NCBI GenBank assembly: GCA_950097015.1
Contig: CATNEN010000038.1
Location: 22,940,001 to 23,004,000 of the forward strand
DNA from: Macrostomum hystrix
Lineage: Eukaryota; Platyhelminthes; Macrostomidae
Direction of reading: 5' to 3'
DNA: 64,000 nucleotides
In this document: positions 33,501 to 45,627 of the stretch, in pieces
How positions within the stretch are numbered: the stretch's first letter is position 1
Layout: every line of letters starts with the position of its first letter
Made by a program: the position numbers and the translations under genes
Notes under the pieces: model-generated
Seen by the model: only the letters and a program-made list of their open reading frames with translations
Told to the model about the DNA's origin: nothing
Database searches by the model: none

Positions 33501-36500
33501 GCGCCGACCCCGGCACCGGAGTCGTCTCTGGGCTTATCGCCGGTGAATCGAACCGTGAGGCCCTGACGACTGGTCCGACGACCGGCGACATTCGGGCCGG
33601 CGTCTGTCGCCGATATCGTCAGGCGACAGGACAGTCCCAGATGGCTGGGAGGAGCGCTGGCCAGGACCAGCTGACCGGATTCGGGTGGGCTCAACCGGAA
33701 GAGGTCCGAATGGCAGGCCAGGAGTTGCGAATTGTCATCAACAGTGTGAGTCACCAGGCTGTACATCAGTCGGCCATTGTCGCCTTCGTCGGCGTCCTCG
33801 GCGCTAATGATCGCCACAACTGTGCCGGGACTTTCGTGGACGCTGACGTTTAAAGTGGAATTGCGACTAGATGGAAACAGGAATCGTGGCGCATTGTCGT
33901 TCTCGTCCAACACCTGACATCATCCAACATCATCAGAATGGTTTGTTAGTCACTGAAGACTCTTCTGAGCCATCCAGCTACCATCCAGCAACCACCCAGC
34001 GACCATCCAGCTACCATCCAGCGACCACCCAGCGACCATCCAGCTACCATCCAGCTACCATCCAGCTACCATCCAGCTACCATCCAGCGACCATCCAGCT
34101 ACCATCCAGCTACCATCCAGCTACCATCCAGCTACCATCCAGCTACCATCCAGCTACCATCCAGCTACCATCCAGCTACCATCCAGCTACCATCCAGCAA
34201 CCATCCAGCGACCATCCAGCGACCATCCAGCGACCACCCAGCGACCATCCAGCGACCATCCAGCGACCATCCAGCGACCATCCAGCGACCATCCAGCGAC
34301 CATCCAGCGACCACCCAGCGACCATCCAGCTACCATCCAGCTACCATCCTTCTACCATCCAGCTACCATCCAGCTACCATCCAGCTACCATCCAGCTACC
34401 ATCCAGCTACTAATTCTCACCATAATGGTGATCAGAGTGTCGGTGCTTCGCTGCGGCAGGCCGTGGTCGAAGGCTCGCACCAGCAGCTGATGGCTGCCGC
34501 TCGTCTCTCTGTCAAGTCGTTGCCGAGTGGCTCCCAGCAGCTCGATGCCACCGTCTGGATTGACGCGAAACAGCTGACTGGGCCGAGCCAGTGCGAAGCT
34601 CACTCGGCCGTTCTCCCCCTCATCATCGTCTTTGGCTGTCAGTTTGCCGATTCGGTGTCCGGGCTGTGCGCTCTCCAGCACTCTGATGGTGGAATTGTCG
34701 AAGACGCCGCTGCCGCCAACGCCCAGAAACACCGGCGCGCAGTCGTTCTCGTCGTCGATGCTAACGCGAAAGCTGACGGCGTCGGTTAATTCGCGTCTTT
34801 GAAAGTCGTGCGCGACTACAGTGCAACCGACGCTTGAGTTTCGCTCGCGGTCGAAAGCGACTCGAGTGTAGAGTGTTCCGTTGCGTTGTCCGATGCCCAG
34901 GTAGGCTGAGCAGGACTCCGACACCTGGTTTGTGTTATTTTTGACCGTTTTGACTTTGTTAGAATTCAATTCTAGCATCAATGCCGTGTACTTTGTACTT
35001 TACTTTGTACTCCGGTACTTTAGCATCAATCCTGAACTGAGAATAATCTTGTACCGAAAATCCAGTATTGAGAATCCTGTGTACAGAACATCCAGTATTG
35101 AGAATGCTCTGTGGAACAGTACCTGGTAGACAGTCCTGGCATTGTCTCCCTCGTCGGCATCCCTGGCCAGCACCTGGCCAACCGGGGTGCCAGGAGGCCG
35201 ATTCTCTGGCACTCTCAGATGCAACGGACTGCTGGGAAATCTCGGCGGCGAGTCGTTGACGTCGCGAACTAGAATTCTAAACTGGCGCATTGTGCTCAAA
35301 CCGGCCGAGTCGTGACAAGTCAGCCGCAGGGTGTACTCCGGTGTTTGTTCACGATCCAGAGGTCGACTATTCTTGAGTATGTACCGCCGACGACCGGGGT
35401 CTTCAAGTCGTCCAACACCGCCGACGCCGCTGGTGAAGGACGCATCCGACAGCAGAATGAAGGCATCCTGGGCGCGATTGAAATCGACAATGTCGCAGTC
35501 GAGGCGTCGATTTCTTTCGTCGATGTCACGATCGACAACGTCGACAATGGCCAGCATTGCCGAGGGCTGATTCTCCAGCACCGACAGGCCGAGGTCCGTC
35601 GAGATCGGACTGACCAGAATCTCAGGAGCATTGTCGTTGATATCCTCCACCTGAAAATGGTACGAGTTCTTCTACTATAAAAATATTTTTTATCTTTTCA
35701 TCTTTTATCTTTTTATTTTTCATCGAGAATTCTGAATCGAGAATTTAGATTTCTGAATGAAGATTTTGCATTTCTGATTGAAGATTTTGCATTTCTGATT
35801 GAAGATTTTGGACTTCTGATTGAAGATTTTGCATTTCTGATTGAAGATTTTGGATTTCTGATTGAAGATTTTGGATTTCTGATTGAAGATTTTGGACTTC
35901 TGATTGAAGATTTTGCATTTCTGATTGAAGATTTTGGATTTCTGATTGAAGATTTTGGATTTCTGATTGAAGATTTTGGACTTCTGATTGAAGATTTTGG
36001 ATTTCTGATTGAAGATTTTGGATTTCTGATTGAAGATTTTGGATTTCTGATTGAAGATTTTGGATTTCTGATTGAAGATTTTGCATTTCTGAATCAGTTT
36101 TTCGGGTTTCAAAATCCAACTTTTAGATGGAATGTAGATTTTGAATGTCAAAAGCGTGACTGAGTGTTCAAGTTTAACGGCTACAGTTCTGCATTTTGTA
36201 TTGACAGTTCAAAACTATTTTCTTCGCAAACGAGACTATTAGAATGGGATTATTAATTCACTAATGCTGCCTTCAGAAAAAAAGCTAACAGGAAAGAATT
36301 TACCGAATCGGATCAGAAGCAACTGGACTTTCTGCTTATTTTCTACTTGAAGGAGCTGCAAGAATTAACTACAAATCTCTGCACAATTATTTCAGGCTCC
36401 ATAAATCCTTGTGATTAGTCATTGATCAGAGTAGCAAGGCAATTCTGGTTTGTAGCCGTTTTTTAGGGAAAAATATCCCCTGCAAAATTGGGGCACAAAA

Positions 36501-39347
36501 AACATCTGCTACCTTGGAATTGCAAAGTTTACTTTTCCGCAACAGAAAAACTTGGTCATTATCCCAAGGTTGATTGGCGAGGAGGATCCTATTTTGTTTG
36601 AGGATTTTTGTCATCGTTGATCCGATTTCTATAAAGTATTTCTGGCTGAGTTGGTGTGAATGCCGCTACCAATTACTAATGGCGAAATTTGCTTGCTTGT
36701 TAGAATAATTAGCAAATTACCAATAACTATAGCTTTGAATCCTAAAGACTTGGAATTCTTATGACTTTTGATGGATTTCTATGACTTTTGATGGATTCCT
36801 TTGACTTTTGATGGATTCCTATGACTTTTGATGGATTCCTATGACTTTTGATGGATTCCTATGACTTTTGATCGATTCCTATGACTTTTGATGGATTCAA
36901 ATGACTTTTGATGGATTCAAATGACTTTTGACAGGTTCCTATGACTTTTGATGGATTCAAATGACTTTTGATGGATTCCTTTGACTTTTGATGGATTCAA
37001 ATGACTTTTGACAGGTTCCTATGACTTTTTATGGATTCAAATGACTTTTGACAGGTTCCTATGACTTTTGATGGATTCCTTTGACTTTTGATGGATTCCT
37101 TTGACTTTTGATGGATTCCTTTGACTTATGATGGATTCCTTTGACTTTTGATGGATTCCTTTGACTTTTGATGGATTCCTTTGACTTTTGATGGATTCAG
37201 ATGACTTTTGACAGGTTCCTATGACTTTTGATGGATTCCTTTGACTTATGATGGATTCCTTTGACTTTTGATGGATTCCTTTGACTTTTGATGGATTCCT
37301 TTGACTTTTGATGGATTCAGATGACTTTTTGGAGATTACTTCGAGTTGCAGACTGGGTATTTCTATAACTCAGACTTTGACTAAGCATTACACAACTAGT
37401 TCATCCCATAGGACTCTCACTGGATCAGATAGCAATGGATTTCTCCAGCGCATAGCAACTATCGAAACTAACTCACCCGGACGCTGACAGTCATGGTGGC
37501 GGTCCGGGGCTCCGGCCGGTGTCCGTCACTGACGAGCACCTCCAGGCTATACGCCTGACGTTCCTCGGCGTTCAGACTGGCGACAAGGCGAACTTCGCCG
37601 CTCCTCGGATCGATGCGAAACGGCGGCAAAGGGTTGCTGCCGACGCCGCTGTTGCCACGGACGAGGTCGCCTCGCCTTAAACTGTACATCAGCCGACTAG
37701 GCAAGCCGGAAGATTCGTCGCGATCGGTGGCTCGAGCCGTGAACACCACGGAGTTGAGAGTGGCATTCTCAGGAATCTAGAATAATAAAACATTCATTTG
37801 ATTAACTGGCTTGTTTAAAAGTGCGAAATTTTATTTTAACGATTCTGATGAGCATTTTTTGAGGTCCTATCGGATTTCAAATGCGCCCGAATGATGGACG
37901 TCAAGCCTAGTGTAGCTTAAAATGTAGCATTAACTTGGACTCACGTCTAATTAGGCAGCTCAAATGAATCTGGAGGTGTCACTTAAAAATGACACTTTTC
38001 TGTTTTGTTAAAAAGTAATTTTTCTTATTGCTTGAGATTTGCATTTAAAAATATTCGTGATTTCCCTGGTCGGAGAATTTCTTGGTTAAAAAGCCTTTCG
38101 TTAAAATGCAGTTCCGTTGAGAAATGTCTTGGTTTAGGAAATACCTTTGTTGGGACAACCCTTTTTGGGGAATCCATTGCATGGCGCTTGTTTCAGGAAC
38201 CCCTTAGTTGGGAATTCCGTAGTTGGGGAATCCTTTTTTGGGAAATACATTGCTTAAAAAATCTCTTGGTCGCTTGTTTAAGGATCCCTTGGTTGGGGAA
38301 AGCCCTGGGTTGGGAAATCCTTTGGTTAGGAAATCCCTTGATTGGTGAGTCCCTTCAGATGGACTTGAGAAATTTCTTGGTTAGCAAACCCCCTGTGGCG
38401 AGTCACTTTCTTGGAATACTCTTTTTGAGGAATCCATTGGTGGGGTAATGCCTCACCGTCACTAATAAGCTTCGTCCTCCGGATTCGAACACGGGCTCGA
38501 AGTCGTTAGTATTCTCAACTTCAACAAGCACCGTCAGATTGGCACCCAACTGTGGCGTGCCATCGTCTAGGGCCTGAACAATCAGCTTGATACCATCGAG
38601 GCCTCGCTCGTCGCCTTCCAGATCGATGTCGCCAACGATTCGCAACTCCGGCCCGCCGCCGCCGCCGCCGCCGCCAACGCCGACAGCACCTCCGATGTCT
38701 CCTTCGACAACGGAGAATTTTGAATACAATCTCGAGTAGCGCAACGACTCGGGAAAGGCGTATCTCACGGTGCCGTTTCGACCAAAGTCCGGGTCCTCCG
38801 CTCTGGGGAGTTGGATTCTGGCCGACCTGTCGTGCTCTCGGATCTTCACTCGAGCCATCGAAGCGCCGGCGGAAAATCTGGGCGCGTTGTCGTTGATATC
38901 CTCGACGGTTACGTAGACGTCCAACAGTCGCATGCCGCTGAGATCGCCGGCGTCGGGCAGGTAAGTCGCCGAGAAGTCCAGCCGACAAGGCCGGGTGGGA
39001 TTGTCGCGACATGATCGGATGGCTTCTCGATCCAGCGTGGAAGCCAGGCTGAGCTGACCGCCAGTCTGGTGCAGCTCGAACAGGCCTTGAGCTTCGCCCG
39101 GCGGATTTCGTTCGATCAGCTGGTAGCGCGGCAGAGGCGACGCCGTTGCTAACTGGTTGCTAGGCGACGAGCTAGTCCCGAATCCCAGCATTAGTGAGGG
39201 CAGGTGACACACTGGCGTGCCGCGCGGCTGTTCTTCAACAACGGAGCAGTAGATGACCTCGGCGGAGCAGGTCAGGGGCCGCCAGCAAGACAGGAACAGG
39301 AGGAGAAACTGCAGCGGGATATTTGAGCTGGGACGAAGTATCGACAT
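30125..39347 (-). CDS. protocadherin with seven cadherin repeats
   Basis: Exons in transcript order: 39347-38457, 37776-37477, 35650-35123, 34924-34421, 33913-33229, 31828-31650, 30529-30125. All junctions fit in phase and give about 1,163 residues. The start is the ATG at 39347, followed by a signal peptide (LQFLLLFLSCWRPLTC). Calcium-linker motifs VEDINDNAPRF, VEDINDNAPEI, VRDVNDSPPRF, DDENDCAPVF and VLDENDNAPRF, plus a weaker ENTNDFEPVF, mark six repeat boundaries. A seventh repeat without the motif precedes one transmembrane helix (about 900-928, TVCVSLSFLVLLCVVLLLAY). The cytoplasmic tail has a CAG-coded run of seven Gln. Seven ectodomain repeats match delta-1-type protocadherins, which mediate homophilic adhesion. 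I see no CM1/CM2 or PP1-docking motif in the tail. Least certain is the last acceptor: 30530/30529 or 30521/30520 keeps the frame, while the site at 30541 does not. Confidence 0.85.
30556..30948 (-). mobile_element. tRNA-derived SINE, copy B, full length with target duplication
   Basis: A complete copy on the - strand. Its head contains GGTGGCAAATCGGTT and CCCTAAGTTCGATTCCAC (B-box region), and its tail is (ATT)n at 30556-30592. It is flanked by perfect 11-bp direct repeats TGGAGAGTTTA (30545-30555 and 30949-30959). It is the best definition of the family's ends and lies in the last protocadherin intron in the same orientation. Confidence 0.93.
30965..31095. repeat. degenerate short repeat in protocadherin intron
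   Basis: Decayed copies of a word like GAGTTTACGAGATTTCACTA beside SINE copy B. Confidence 0.45.
31425..31578. repeat. short minisatellite, 21-bp unit
   Basis: Three perfect copies of TTAGACTGTTTGAAGGGTTC plus diverged copies to the left (ATACTATTTGGAGGG). It is in the last protocadherin intron. Confidence 0.75.
31862..32150. repeat. minisatellite, 6/12-bp units, purine-rich
   Basis: GAGAATGAGAGG and GAGAATGTGAGG copies, nearly pure purine on the + strand, with a repeated block carrying AATGTAAGGG. It starts about 35 bp upstream of a protocadherin exon (exon end 31828). Confidence 0.88.
32151..33228. other. protocadherin intron, unique
   Basis: Mostly AT-rich DNA. Between 32985 and 33070 there are decayed TAATCCCTAAATCC-like copies. 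No exon is seen on either strand. Confidence 0.4.
33965..34412. repeat. intronic minisatellite, 11-bp unit
   Basis: CCATCCAGCTA repeated, with blocks of the CCATCCAGCGA variant segregated in the middle. It fills the 507-bp intron between two protocadherin exons (33913 and 34421), reaching within about 10 bp of the donor. Confidence 0.93.
35715..36100. repeat. intronic minisatellite, 21-bp unit
   Basis: GATTGAAGATTTTGGATTTC repeated about 17 times with GCATTTC and GGACTTC variants. It is in a protocadherin intron. Confidence 0.93.
36101..36744. other. protocadherin intron, unique
   Basis: AT-rich and without an identifiable feature. Confidence 0.4.
36745..37330. repeat. intronic minisatellite, 20-bp unit
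   Basis: TGACTTTTGATGGATTCCTA repeated about 29 times with TTCAAA and ACAGG variants. It lies in the same protocadherin intron as the 35715 array. Confidence 0.94.
38060..38450. repeat. degenerate repeat in the first protocadherin intron
   Basis: Irregular copies of words such as GGTTGGGGAATCCCTT and GGTTAGGAAATCCC, unequally spaced. It looks like an old, decayed array. Confidence 0.55.
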
Positions 39348-39412
39348 TTTGCATCGATGGCAGATTCGTTCGGCTGCTCCTGTGAATTTAAACAGGGGAT
39401 AACGTGAAATGT

Positions 39413-39780
39413 AGATCCCATCTCAAATTTAGATCCCATCTCAAATTTAGATCCCATGTCAAATTTAGATCCCATGTCTAATTTAGATCCCATGTCTAAT
39501 TTCGATCCCATGTCTAATGTAGATCCCATCTCAAATTTAGATCCCATCTCAAATTTAGATCCCATGTCAAATTTTGATCCCATGTCAAATTTCGATCCCA
39601 TGTCTAATTTAGATCCCATGTCAAATTTTGATCCCATCTTAGATTTAGATCCCATGTCAAATTTTGATCCCATCTTAGATTTAGATCCCATGTCAAATTT
39701 TGATCCCATCTTAGATTTAGATCCCATGTCAAATTTCGATCCTATCTCAAACTTCGATCCCGTGTCAAATTACGATCGCA
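39413..39780. repeat. minisatellite, 18-bp unit, upstream of the protocadherin
   Basis: TTTAGATCCCATGTCAAA with TCTAAT and TCTTAGAT variants. It begins about 65 bp upstream of the protocadherin ATG, so it lies in the 5' UTR or promoter region. Confidence 0.93.
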
Positions 39781-40010
39781 CCATGTGAAATTTAGATCCC
39801 ATTTGAAATTTAGATCCCATTTGAAATTTAGATCCCATTTGAAATTTAGATCCCATTTGAAATTTAGATCCCATTTGAAATTTAGATCCCATTTGAAATT
39901 TAGATCCCATTTGAAATTTAGATCCCATCTCAAATTCAGATTCCATCTCAAACTTCGATCCCGTGTCAAATTACGATCCCATGTCAAATTTAGATCCCAT
40001 TTCAAATAAC
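39781..40010. repeat. minisatellite, 18-bp unit, homogenised variant block
   Basis: TTTAGATCCCATTTGAAA, about nine identical copies, then mixed copies. It is contiguous with the 39413 array but with its own variant. Confidence 0.93.
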
Positions 40011-40126
40011 TCTTATCATTATTAAAGATCCTATTATAAACCTCTCATCTTATACAATGATTGTTTTCTTAAAATCGAGGCTAAAAGCTTAAAAACCTAG
40101 TTCCATTTTTCTTTGCATAGCTGCAA

Positions 40127-40412
40127 TGGGTTAGGGGGTGCGTGGCAGAGCGTTAACGAGTTTGCCTCTCGCACCAAGGTCCCTGAGCTCGATTCCACGG
40201 GGAGGCGGCATTCAAGGCCAACCTCGAAGGCACAGTGAGAGTGTACACTGTCTGACGATGAGAAAGTCATGGCAGATGTACACACCTGTGTGAGCGTATG
40301 TCTTCGTAAAGCATCTGTGTGCGTGTGTGCTCAGGAGTCAGCTGAATGGGCAGAATTGACTCCTCGCTGGCTGCGGGTCTAGTGTCACCAAATGATGTCC
40401 TATTGTATAGGA
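40127..40412 (+). mobile_element. tRNA-derived SINE, copy C, internally deleted
   Basis: The head is intact (GCGTGGCAGAGCG and CCCTGAGCTCGATTCCACGG). The segment from the GGGGCGCAGTCGCGG region through GACGCCCTTGA, roughly 75 bp, is missing. The 3' half is present to TGTCACCAAATGATGTCCTA. No clear target duplication was found. Confidence 0.8.
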
Positions 40413-41829
40413 TCCAAGCTTTTAGCTAAATAAAACATTCCCATGTATTCCACCATAGGCTTTAGCCAAAGGTTTATAACAAATTCCTCTTCGACATTGA
40501 GAACTCACTTTAATTGGTCAAAATGTCTACATTTGGCTACAAAAACTAAATGTCAAAGCGACCTGACAGGTAATCGGTGGATTATTCTCAAGATTCGCTG
40601 CAATTAGGATTAAGTTCCCCCGACTGCTGGTTTAGTCTGAAGTTGAAAAGTTGGGAACAATAAGAGATTGACGTGGTCGTCCCTTGTGGTTCAAATCAAA
40701 GCTTGAGCAGTTGGCGGTTTACACATTTTGCCATCAGGTCAGGTCTTTGCAGCCTCTCAAGACAACTTAAGCGTGCACTCAAAGGCTGTTCATTAAAGCA
40801 GTTCTGAAAAAAATCGATATTTCTTTTTGATTCATCTGGCCTCTAGCAACAACATCGTAATATTTTAGCAAATCTTTTTAGGTTAGAAAACCTTGACCGC
40901 ATAGCGACCGCTTTATGAGTTAACTATACTCTCTTCTCTCTGCTTTCTCCTCTCTCCTCCCCTCTCTCCTCTCCTCTCCTCTCTCCTTTCTCCTTTGTTA
41001 TCTCTCGTATTTTGTCTCTCCTCTCAACTGTCTCATATTGCCAGTATTTTTGTCATGATGCACTCGAGGAAATTATGATGATGCATATGCCAGGCTGTCA
41101 CAGACTGTCAAGGGCATTGCACGCAATGTTGAAAGTTGAGGTGAGGGAGGGGTTAAAAAAAATTGAACGAGAAAAAGTTGACAAAACAGAGTACAGAATG
41201 TGAAGTAATTCTGCAACTCGATGCTTTGGCCTTGGGGGGCCTTACCCTAATGCGTGAATCTCTACATCTAGAACTAGTAAAGGACAGGAAGAACCATAGA
41301 CTACTTGTAGATCGGCAGACAGGAAGCAGGTAGAAGGGGAGAGAGAAGACAGCATTAGATAGCAACTTCCTGTCTCAATTGATGCAAGACATCTGCTATA
41401 GTTTGTAACTAAGCGATAACCAGGCCATCAAACACTGCACACCTAATTACGGGTAATAGCATTGACAGCAAATGCTTATTTCTACATGGCTAAATCTGTG
41501 TTTACAATTACTCCACTATGACAACACACTGTATCAAGTAAGAATTTAGAATCAGGTGAATTAACGGTTGGTTGGTGGTCGGAGGGGTACTTTCGTATGC
41601 TAGACTTGGCTATACTAACATACAATCGATAGTTTGCACAGCTACATGGAAATACTATGCCTGTAGTGTAATATCAAGAATATTTTCTTCTATTTGCCAA
41701 CGCTTTTAGGCACTTAGTTGCTGCAACATTATAGGACAGGTTGTTAATGATGCATATACCTGGGGCCTGGGTATCTATAATCCATAAGGTACATTGGATC
41801 ATACGTAAAGCTCATTTCTTAAACTAACT
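40413..41829. other. intergenic DNA with a pyrimidine tract
   Basis: A (CTCTCC)n-like tract lies at about 40929-41030. Otherwise it is unique DNA with only short fortuitous frames. Confidence 0.4.
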
Positions 41830-43195
41830 TCTCACACTTTTCACACTTCTCAAACTATCTTCTCACACTTCTCATACTATCTTCTCTCAATCATCATACT
41901 ATCTTCTCACACTTCTCATACTATCTTCTCTCAATCATCATACTATCTTCTCACACTTCTCATACTATCTTCTCTCAATCATCATACTATCTTCTCACAC
42001 TTCTCATACTATCTTCTCTCAATCATCATAATATCTTCTCACACTTCTCATACTATCTTCTCTCAATCATCATAATATCTTCTCACACTTCTCATACTAT
42101 CTTCTCTCAATCATCATACTATCTTCTCACACTTCTCATACTATCTTCTCTCAATCATCATACTATCTTCTCAAACTTCTCATACTATCTTCTCTCAATC
42201 ATCATACTATCTTCTCACACTTCTCATACTATCTTCTCTCAATCATCATACTATCTTCTCACACTTCTCATACTATCTTCTCTCAATCATCATACTATCT
42301 TCTCACACTTCTCATACTATCTTCTCTCAATCATCATACTATCTTCTCACACTTCTCATACTATCTTCTCTCAATCATCATACTATCTTCTCACACTTCT
42401 CATACTATCTTCTCTCAATCATCATACTATCTTCTCACACTTCTCATACTATCTTCTCTCAATCATCATAATATCTTCTCACACTTCTCATACTATCTTC
42501 TCTCAATCATCATACTATCTTCTCACACTTCTCATACTATCTTCTCTCAATCATCATACTATCTTCTCACACTTCTCATACTATCTTCTCTCAATCATCA
42601 TACTATCTTCTCAAACTTCTCATACTATCTTCTCTCAATCATCATAATATCTTCTCACACTTCTCATACTATCTTCTCTCAATCATCATACTATCTTCTC
42701 ACACTTCTCATACTATCTTCTCTCAATCATCATACTATCTTCTCACACTTCTCATACTATCTTCTCTCAATCATCATACTATCTTCTCACACTTCTCATA
42801 CTATCTTCTCTCAATCATCATACTATCTTCTCACACTTCTCATACTATCTTCTCTCAATCATCATACTATCTTCTCACACTTCTCATACTATCTTCTCTC
42901 AATCATCATACTATCTTCTCACACTTCTCATACTATCTTCTCACACTCCTCATACTATCTTCTCACACTCCTCATACTATCTTCTCACACACCTCATACT
43001 ATCTTCTCACACACCTCATACTATCTTGTCACACTCCTCATACTATCTTCTCACACTCCTCATACTATCTTCTCACACACCTCATACTATCTTGTCACAC
43101 TTCTCATACTATCTTCTCACACTTCTCATACTATCTTCTCACACTCCTCATACTATCTTCTCACACTTCTCATACCAAATTCTACCATTTCTCAT
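41830..43195. repeat. minisatellite, 44-bp dimer of two 22-bp units
   Basis: TTCTCACACTTCTCATACTA alternates strictly with TTCTCTCAATCATCATACTA (each plus TC) from about 41870 to 42930. The right end returns to the first unit alone, with CTCCTC and ACACACC variants. Confidence 0.95.
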
Positions 43196-43964
43196 AGCAA
43201 CTTTTCAAGAAACTTCTCAAGAAAAAATACATTAAGGCAAAATCAGTAAATCAAAGTCACTCACCTGCAAAATAAAAAAAAATAATTTTCCAAACTTTGG
43301 TTCTTCAAATTTGGCTTATTTTCCGTTTTTTAGTCGCAGAAATTTCGCGTTTTTCAAATCTCGAATGAAATTGTTTTTTCGCTCTATATTATAATCGGGC
43401 AGACATGGTCGCCAATGAAATTCAGCTATAGTCTACCAAACTACATCGCGATAAACTAAAAACTGGTGCCAAAAATGAAGTTTATGCAGCACAGATAATG
43501 CATAAACACAAGCTGCAAGGATCAGTAGCTAGCGCGCATAGATACTAATATTTGCGTGTGGTCCAACCAGAATTTTATCGACAACAACCAATCAGCAGCC
43601 ACCAGGCCCTTTTAGCTTTACCAGTTAGCTAACTCACTGCAAATGCCTGCACCCATGTAGACAAAATCTGTGTTAAAAAACAAATCTGTGATTCAACTTG
43701 TTATAGTTATAGTTTTAATACTGGTATAATGTTTCTATAGTTTGAACTGCCTATAGTTTGCGGCACGAATGAATACCAGCTGCCGTGACTGAAGTGTTTG
43801 AAAACAAAAACCGCTGCAAAAGCAGAAATAAAATGCTGGGATAATGTGCGACTGAAAAGAAATAGATAGTAATTTCTAGCCCAGCTAATGCTGATACCCA
43901 ATTACTATTACGAATAGTTGTTTTCGAACTCATGACCTTTCAGTAAGAAGTAAAAAGTGAAGGG
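43196..43964. other. unique intergenic DNA
   Basis: No gene or RNA feature could be supported. Confidence 0.4.
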
Positions 43965-44915
43965 AGTGAGGAGAGTGTAGAGGGAGAGAGAAGAGGGAGA
44001 GAGAAGAGGGAGAGAGAAGAGGGAGAGAGAAGAGGGAGAGAGAAGAGGGGAGTGAGTAGAGGGGAGAGAGAAGAGGGAGTGAGAAGAGGGGAGTGAGTAG
44101 AGGGGAGAGAGAAGATGGAGTGAGAAGAGGGAGTGTGAAGAGGGGAGTGAGAAGAGGGGAGTGAGAAGAGGGGAGTGAGAAGAGGGGAGTGAGAAGAGGG
44201 GAGTGTGAAGAGGGGAGTGAAGAGAGGGTAATGAGAAGAGGGGAGTGAGAAGAGGGAGAGAGAAGAGGGGAGTGAGTAGAGGGGAGAGAGAAGAGGGGAG
44301 TGAGTAGAGGGGAGAGAGAAGAGGGAGTGAGAAGAAAGAAGGGAGTGAGTAGAGGGGAGAGAGAAGAGGGAGTGAGAAGAGGGAGTGTGAAGAGGGGAGT
44401 GAGAAGAGGGGAGTGAGAAGAGGGGAGTGTGAAGAGGGGAGTGAGAAGAGGGGAGTGAGAAGAGGGGAGTGAGAAGAGGGGAGTGAGAAGAGGGGAGTGT
44501 GAAGAGGGGAGTGAGAAGAGGGTAATGAGAAGAGGGGAGTGAGAAGAGGGAGAGAGAAGAGGGGAGTGAGTAGAGGGGAGAGAGAAGAGGGGAGTGAGTA
44601 GAGGGGAGAGAGAAGAGGGAGTGAGAAGAGGGAGTGTGAAGAGGGGAGTGAGAAGAGGGGAGTGTGAAGAGGCGAGTGAGAAGAGGGTAATGAGAAGAGG
44701 GGAGTGAGAAGAGGGGAGTGAGAAGAGGGTAATGAGAAGAGGGGAGTGAGAAGAGGGGAGTGAGAAGAGGGTAATGAGAAGAGGGGAGTGAGAAGAGGGG
44801 AGTGTGAAGAGGCGAGTGAGAAGAGGGTAATGAGAAGAGGGGAGTGTGAAGAGGCGAGTGAGAAGAGGGTAATGAGAAGAGGGGAGTTAGAAGAGGGGAA
44901 TGAGAAGAGGGGAAC
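43965..44915. repeat. minisatellite, 14-15-bp unit, almost all purine
   Basis: GGGAGTGAGAAGAGG and its GAGAGAGAAGAG, GTGTGAAGAG and GTAATGAGAAGAG variants. Blocks of several hundred bases recur (compare 44075-44290 with 44340-44600). The open frames of up to 378 codons on the - strand are products of the array. Confidence 0.94.
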
Positions 44916-45627
44916 CGCATGGGGCTGAAACTCTGGTTTAAAGTTTTTGTTGTTTCGACTAATTTTTGTCATTTTTATAAGGCCAGTAAATTTGAGATAG
45001 TGGTAAAAGTGGAAATGTGAGAAAGATATAAAAAAGTGAAGCAAAACTCAGCTGATGTTTAACTTGGCGTGAATCGCGCGTATTCCAACCTTAAAGTTGA
45101 TCTTCACTGGTTTGGATCAAAGAGAGGGACTGAAGAGACTGAAATGGGCTGACAGAAAAAGAATGATTGCGGAGCCGGATTTGCAATGCCGTTTCTGTGA
45201 TTGCCATATAGCGGTGGGCTCCGTAGATAGTTGAAGGCTTTTGTGGCTGTGTGGTCGCTTATGTTCCACTGTGATGGTTGGGGCGGCCCTTTCAACAGAT
45301 GACACGTTATAAATCAATCTCTGCCTTCCGCAGTTCGTGTGGGTCGCTGTGAGCTTTGACAGAAACACACACTGACTGACTGGCTGGCTTAGTTGCCGGG
45401 GTAAATTGCCGACCGAGAAAGTGAAGGGGGATTTTGGGGCATAGTCAGGAAGAAACATGAAGCAATGAAAATAAAGAGAATGAAACACTTGGTTAATAGG
45501 AGCAGAAATTAACCGAAGACAAAGACCTAACATCGGGATAAAAATGCTTAGAAAGAAAAACAAAAGAGGAAACGGGAGGGCTGAAATAGAGGATCAGAGA
45601 AGAGAAAGAGCAGAAGAAATAAGTGGA
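44916..45627. other. unique intergenic DNA
   Basis: A 148-codon frame on the - strand (45117-45563) has no recognisable domain or codon bias. I do not call it a gene. Confidence 0.4.

Noticed and set aside
41830-43195. CRISPR-like direct repeats
   Set aside because: The repeats are back to back with no unique spacers, and the genome is animal.
43908-45044. 378-codon Leu/Ser/Pro-rich frame on the - strand
   Set aside because: It is a translation of the purine array.
45117-45563. 148-codon frame on the - strand
   Set aside because: No motif, no splice context and no coding-like composition.
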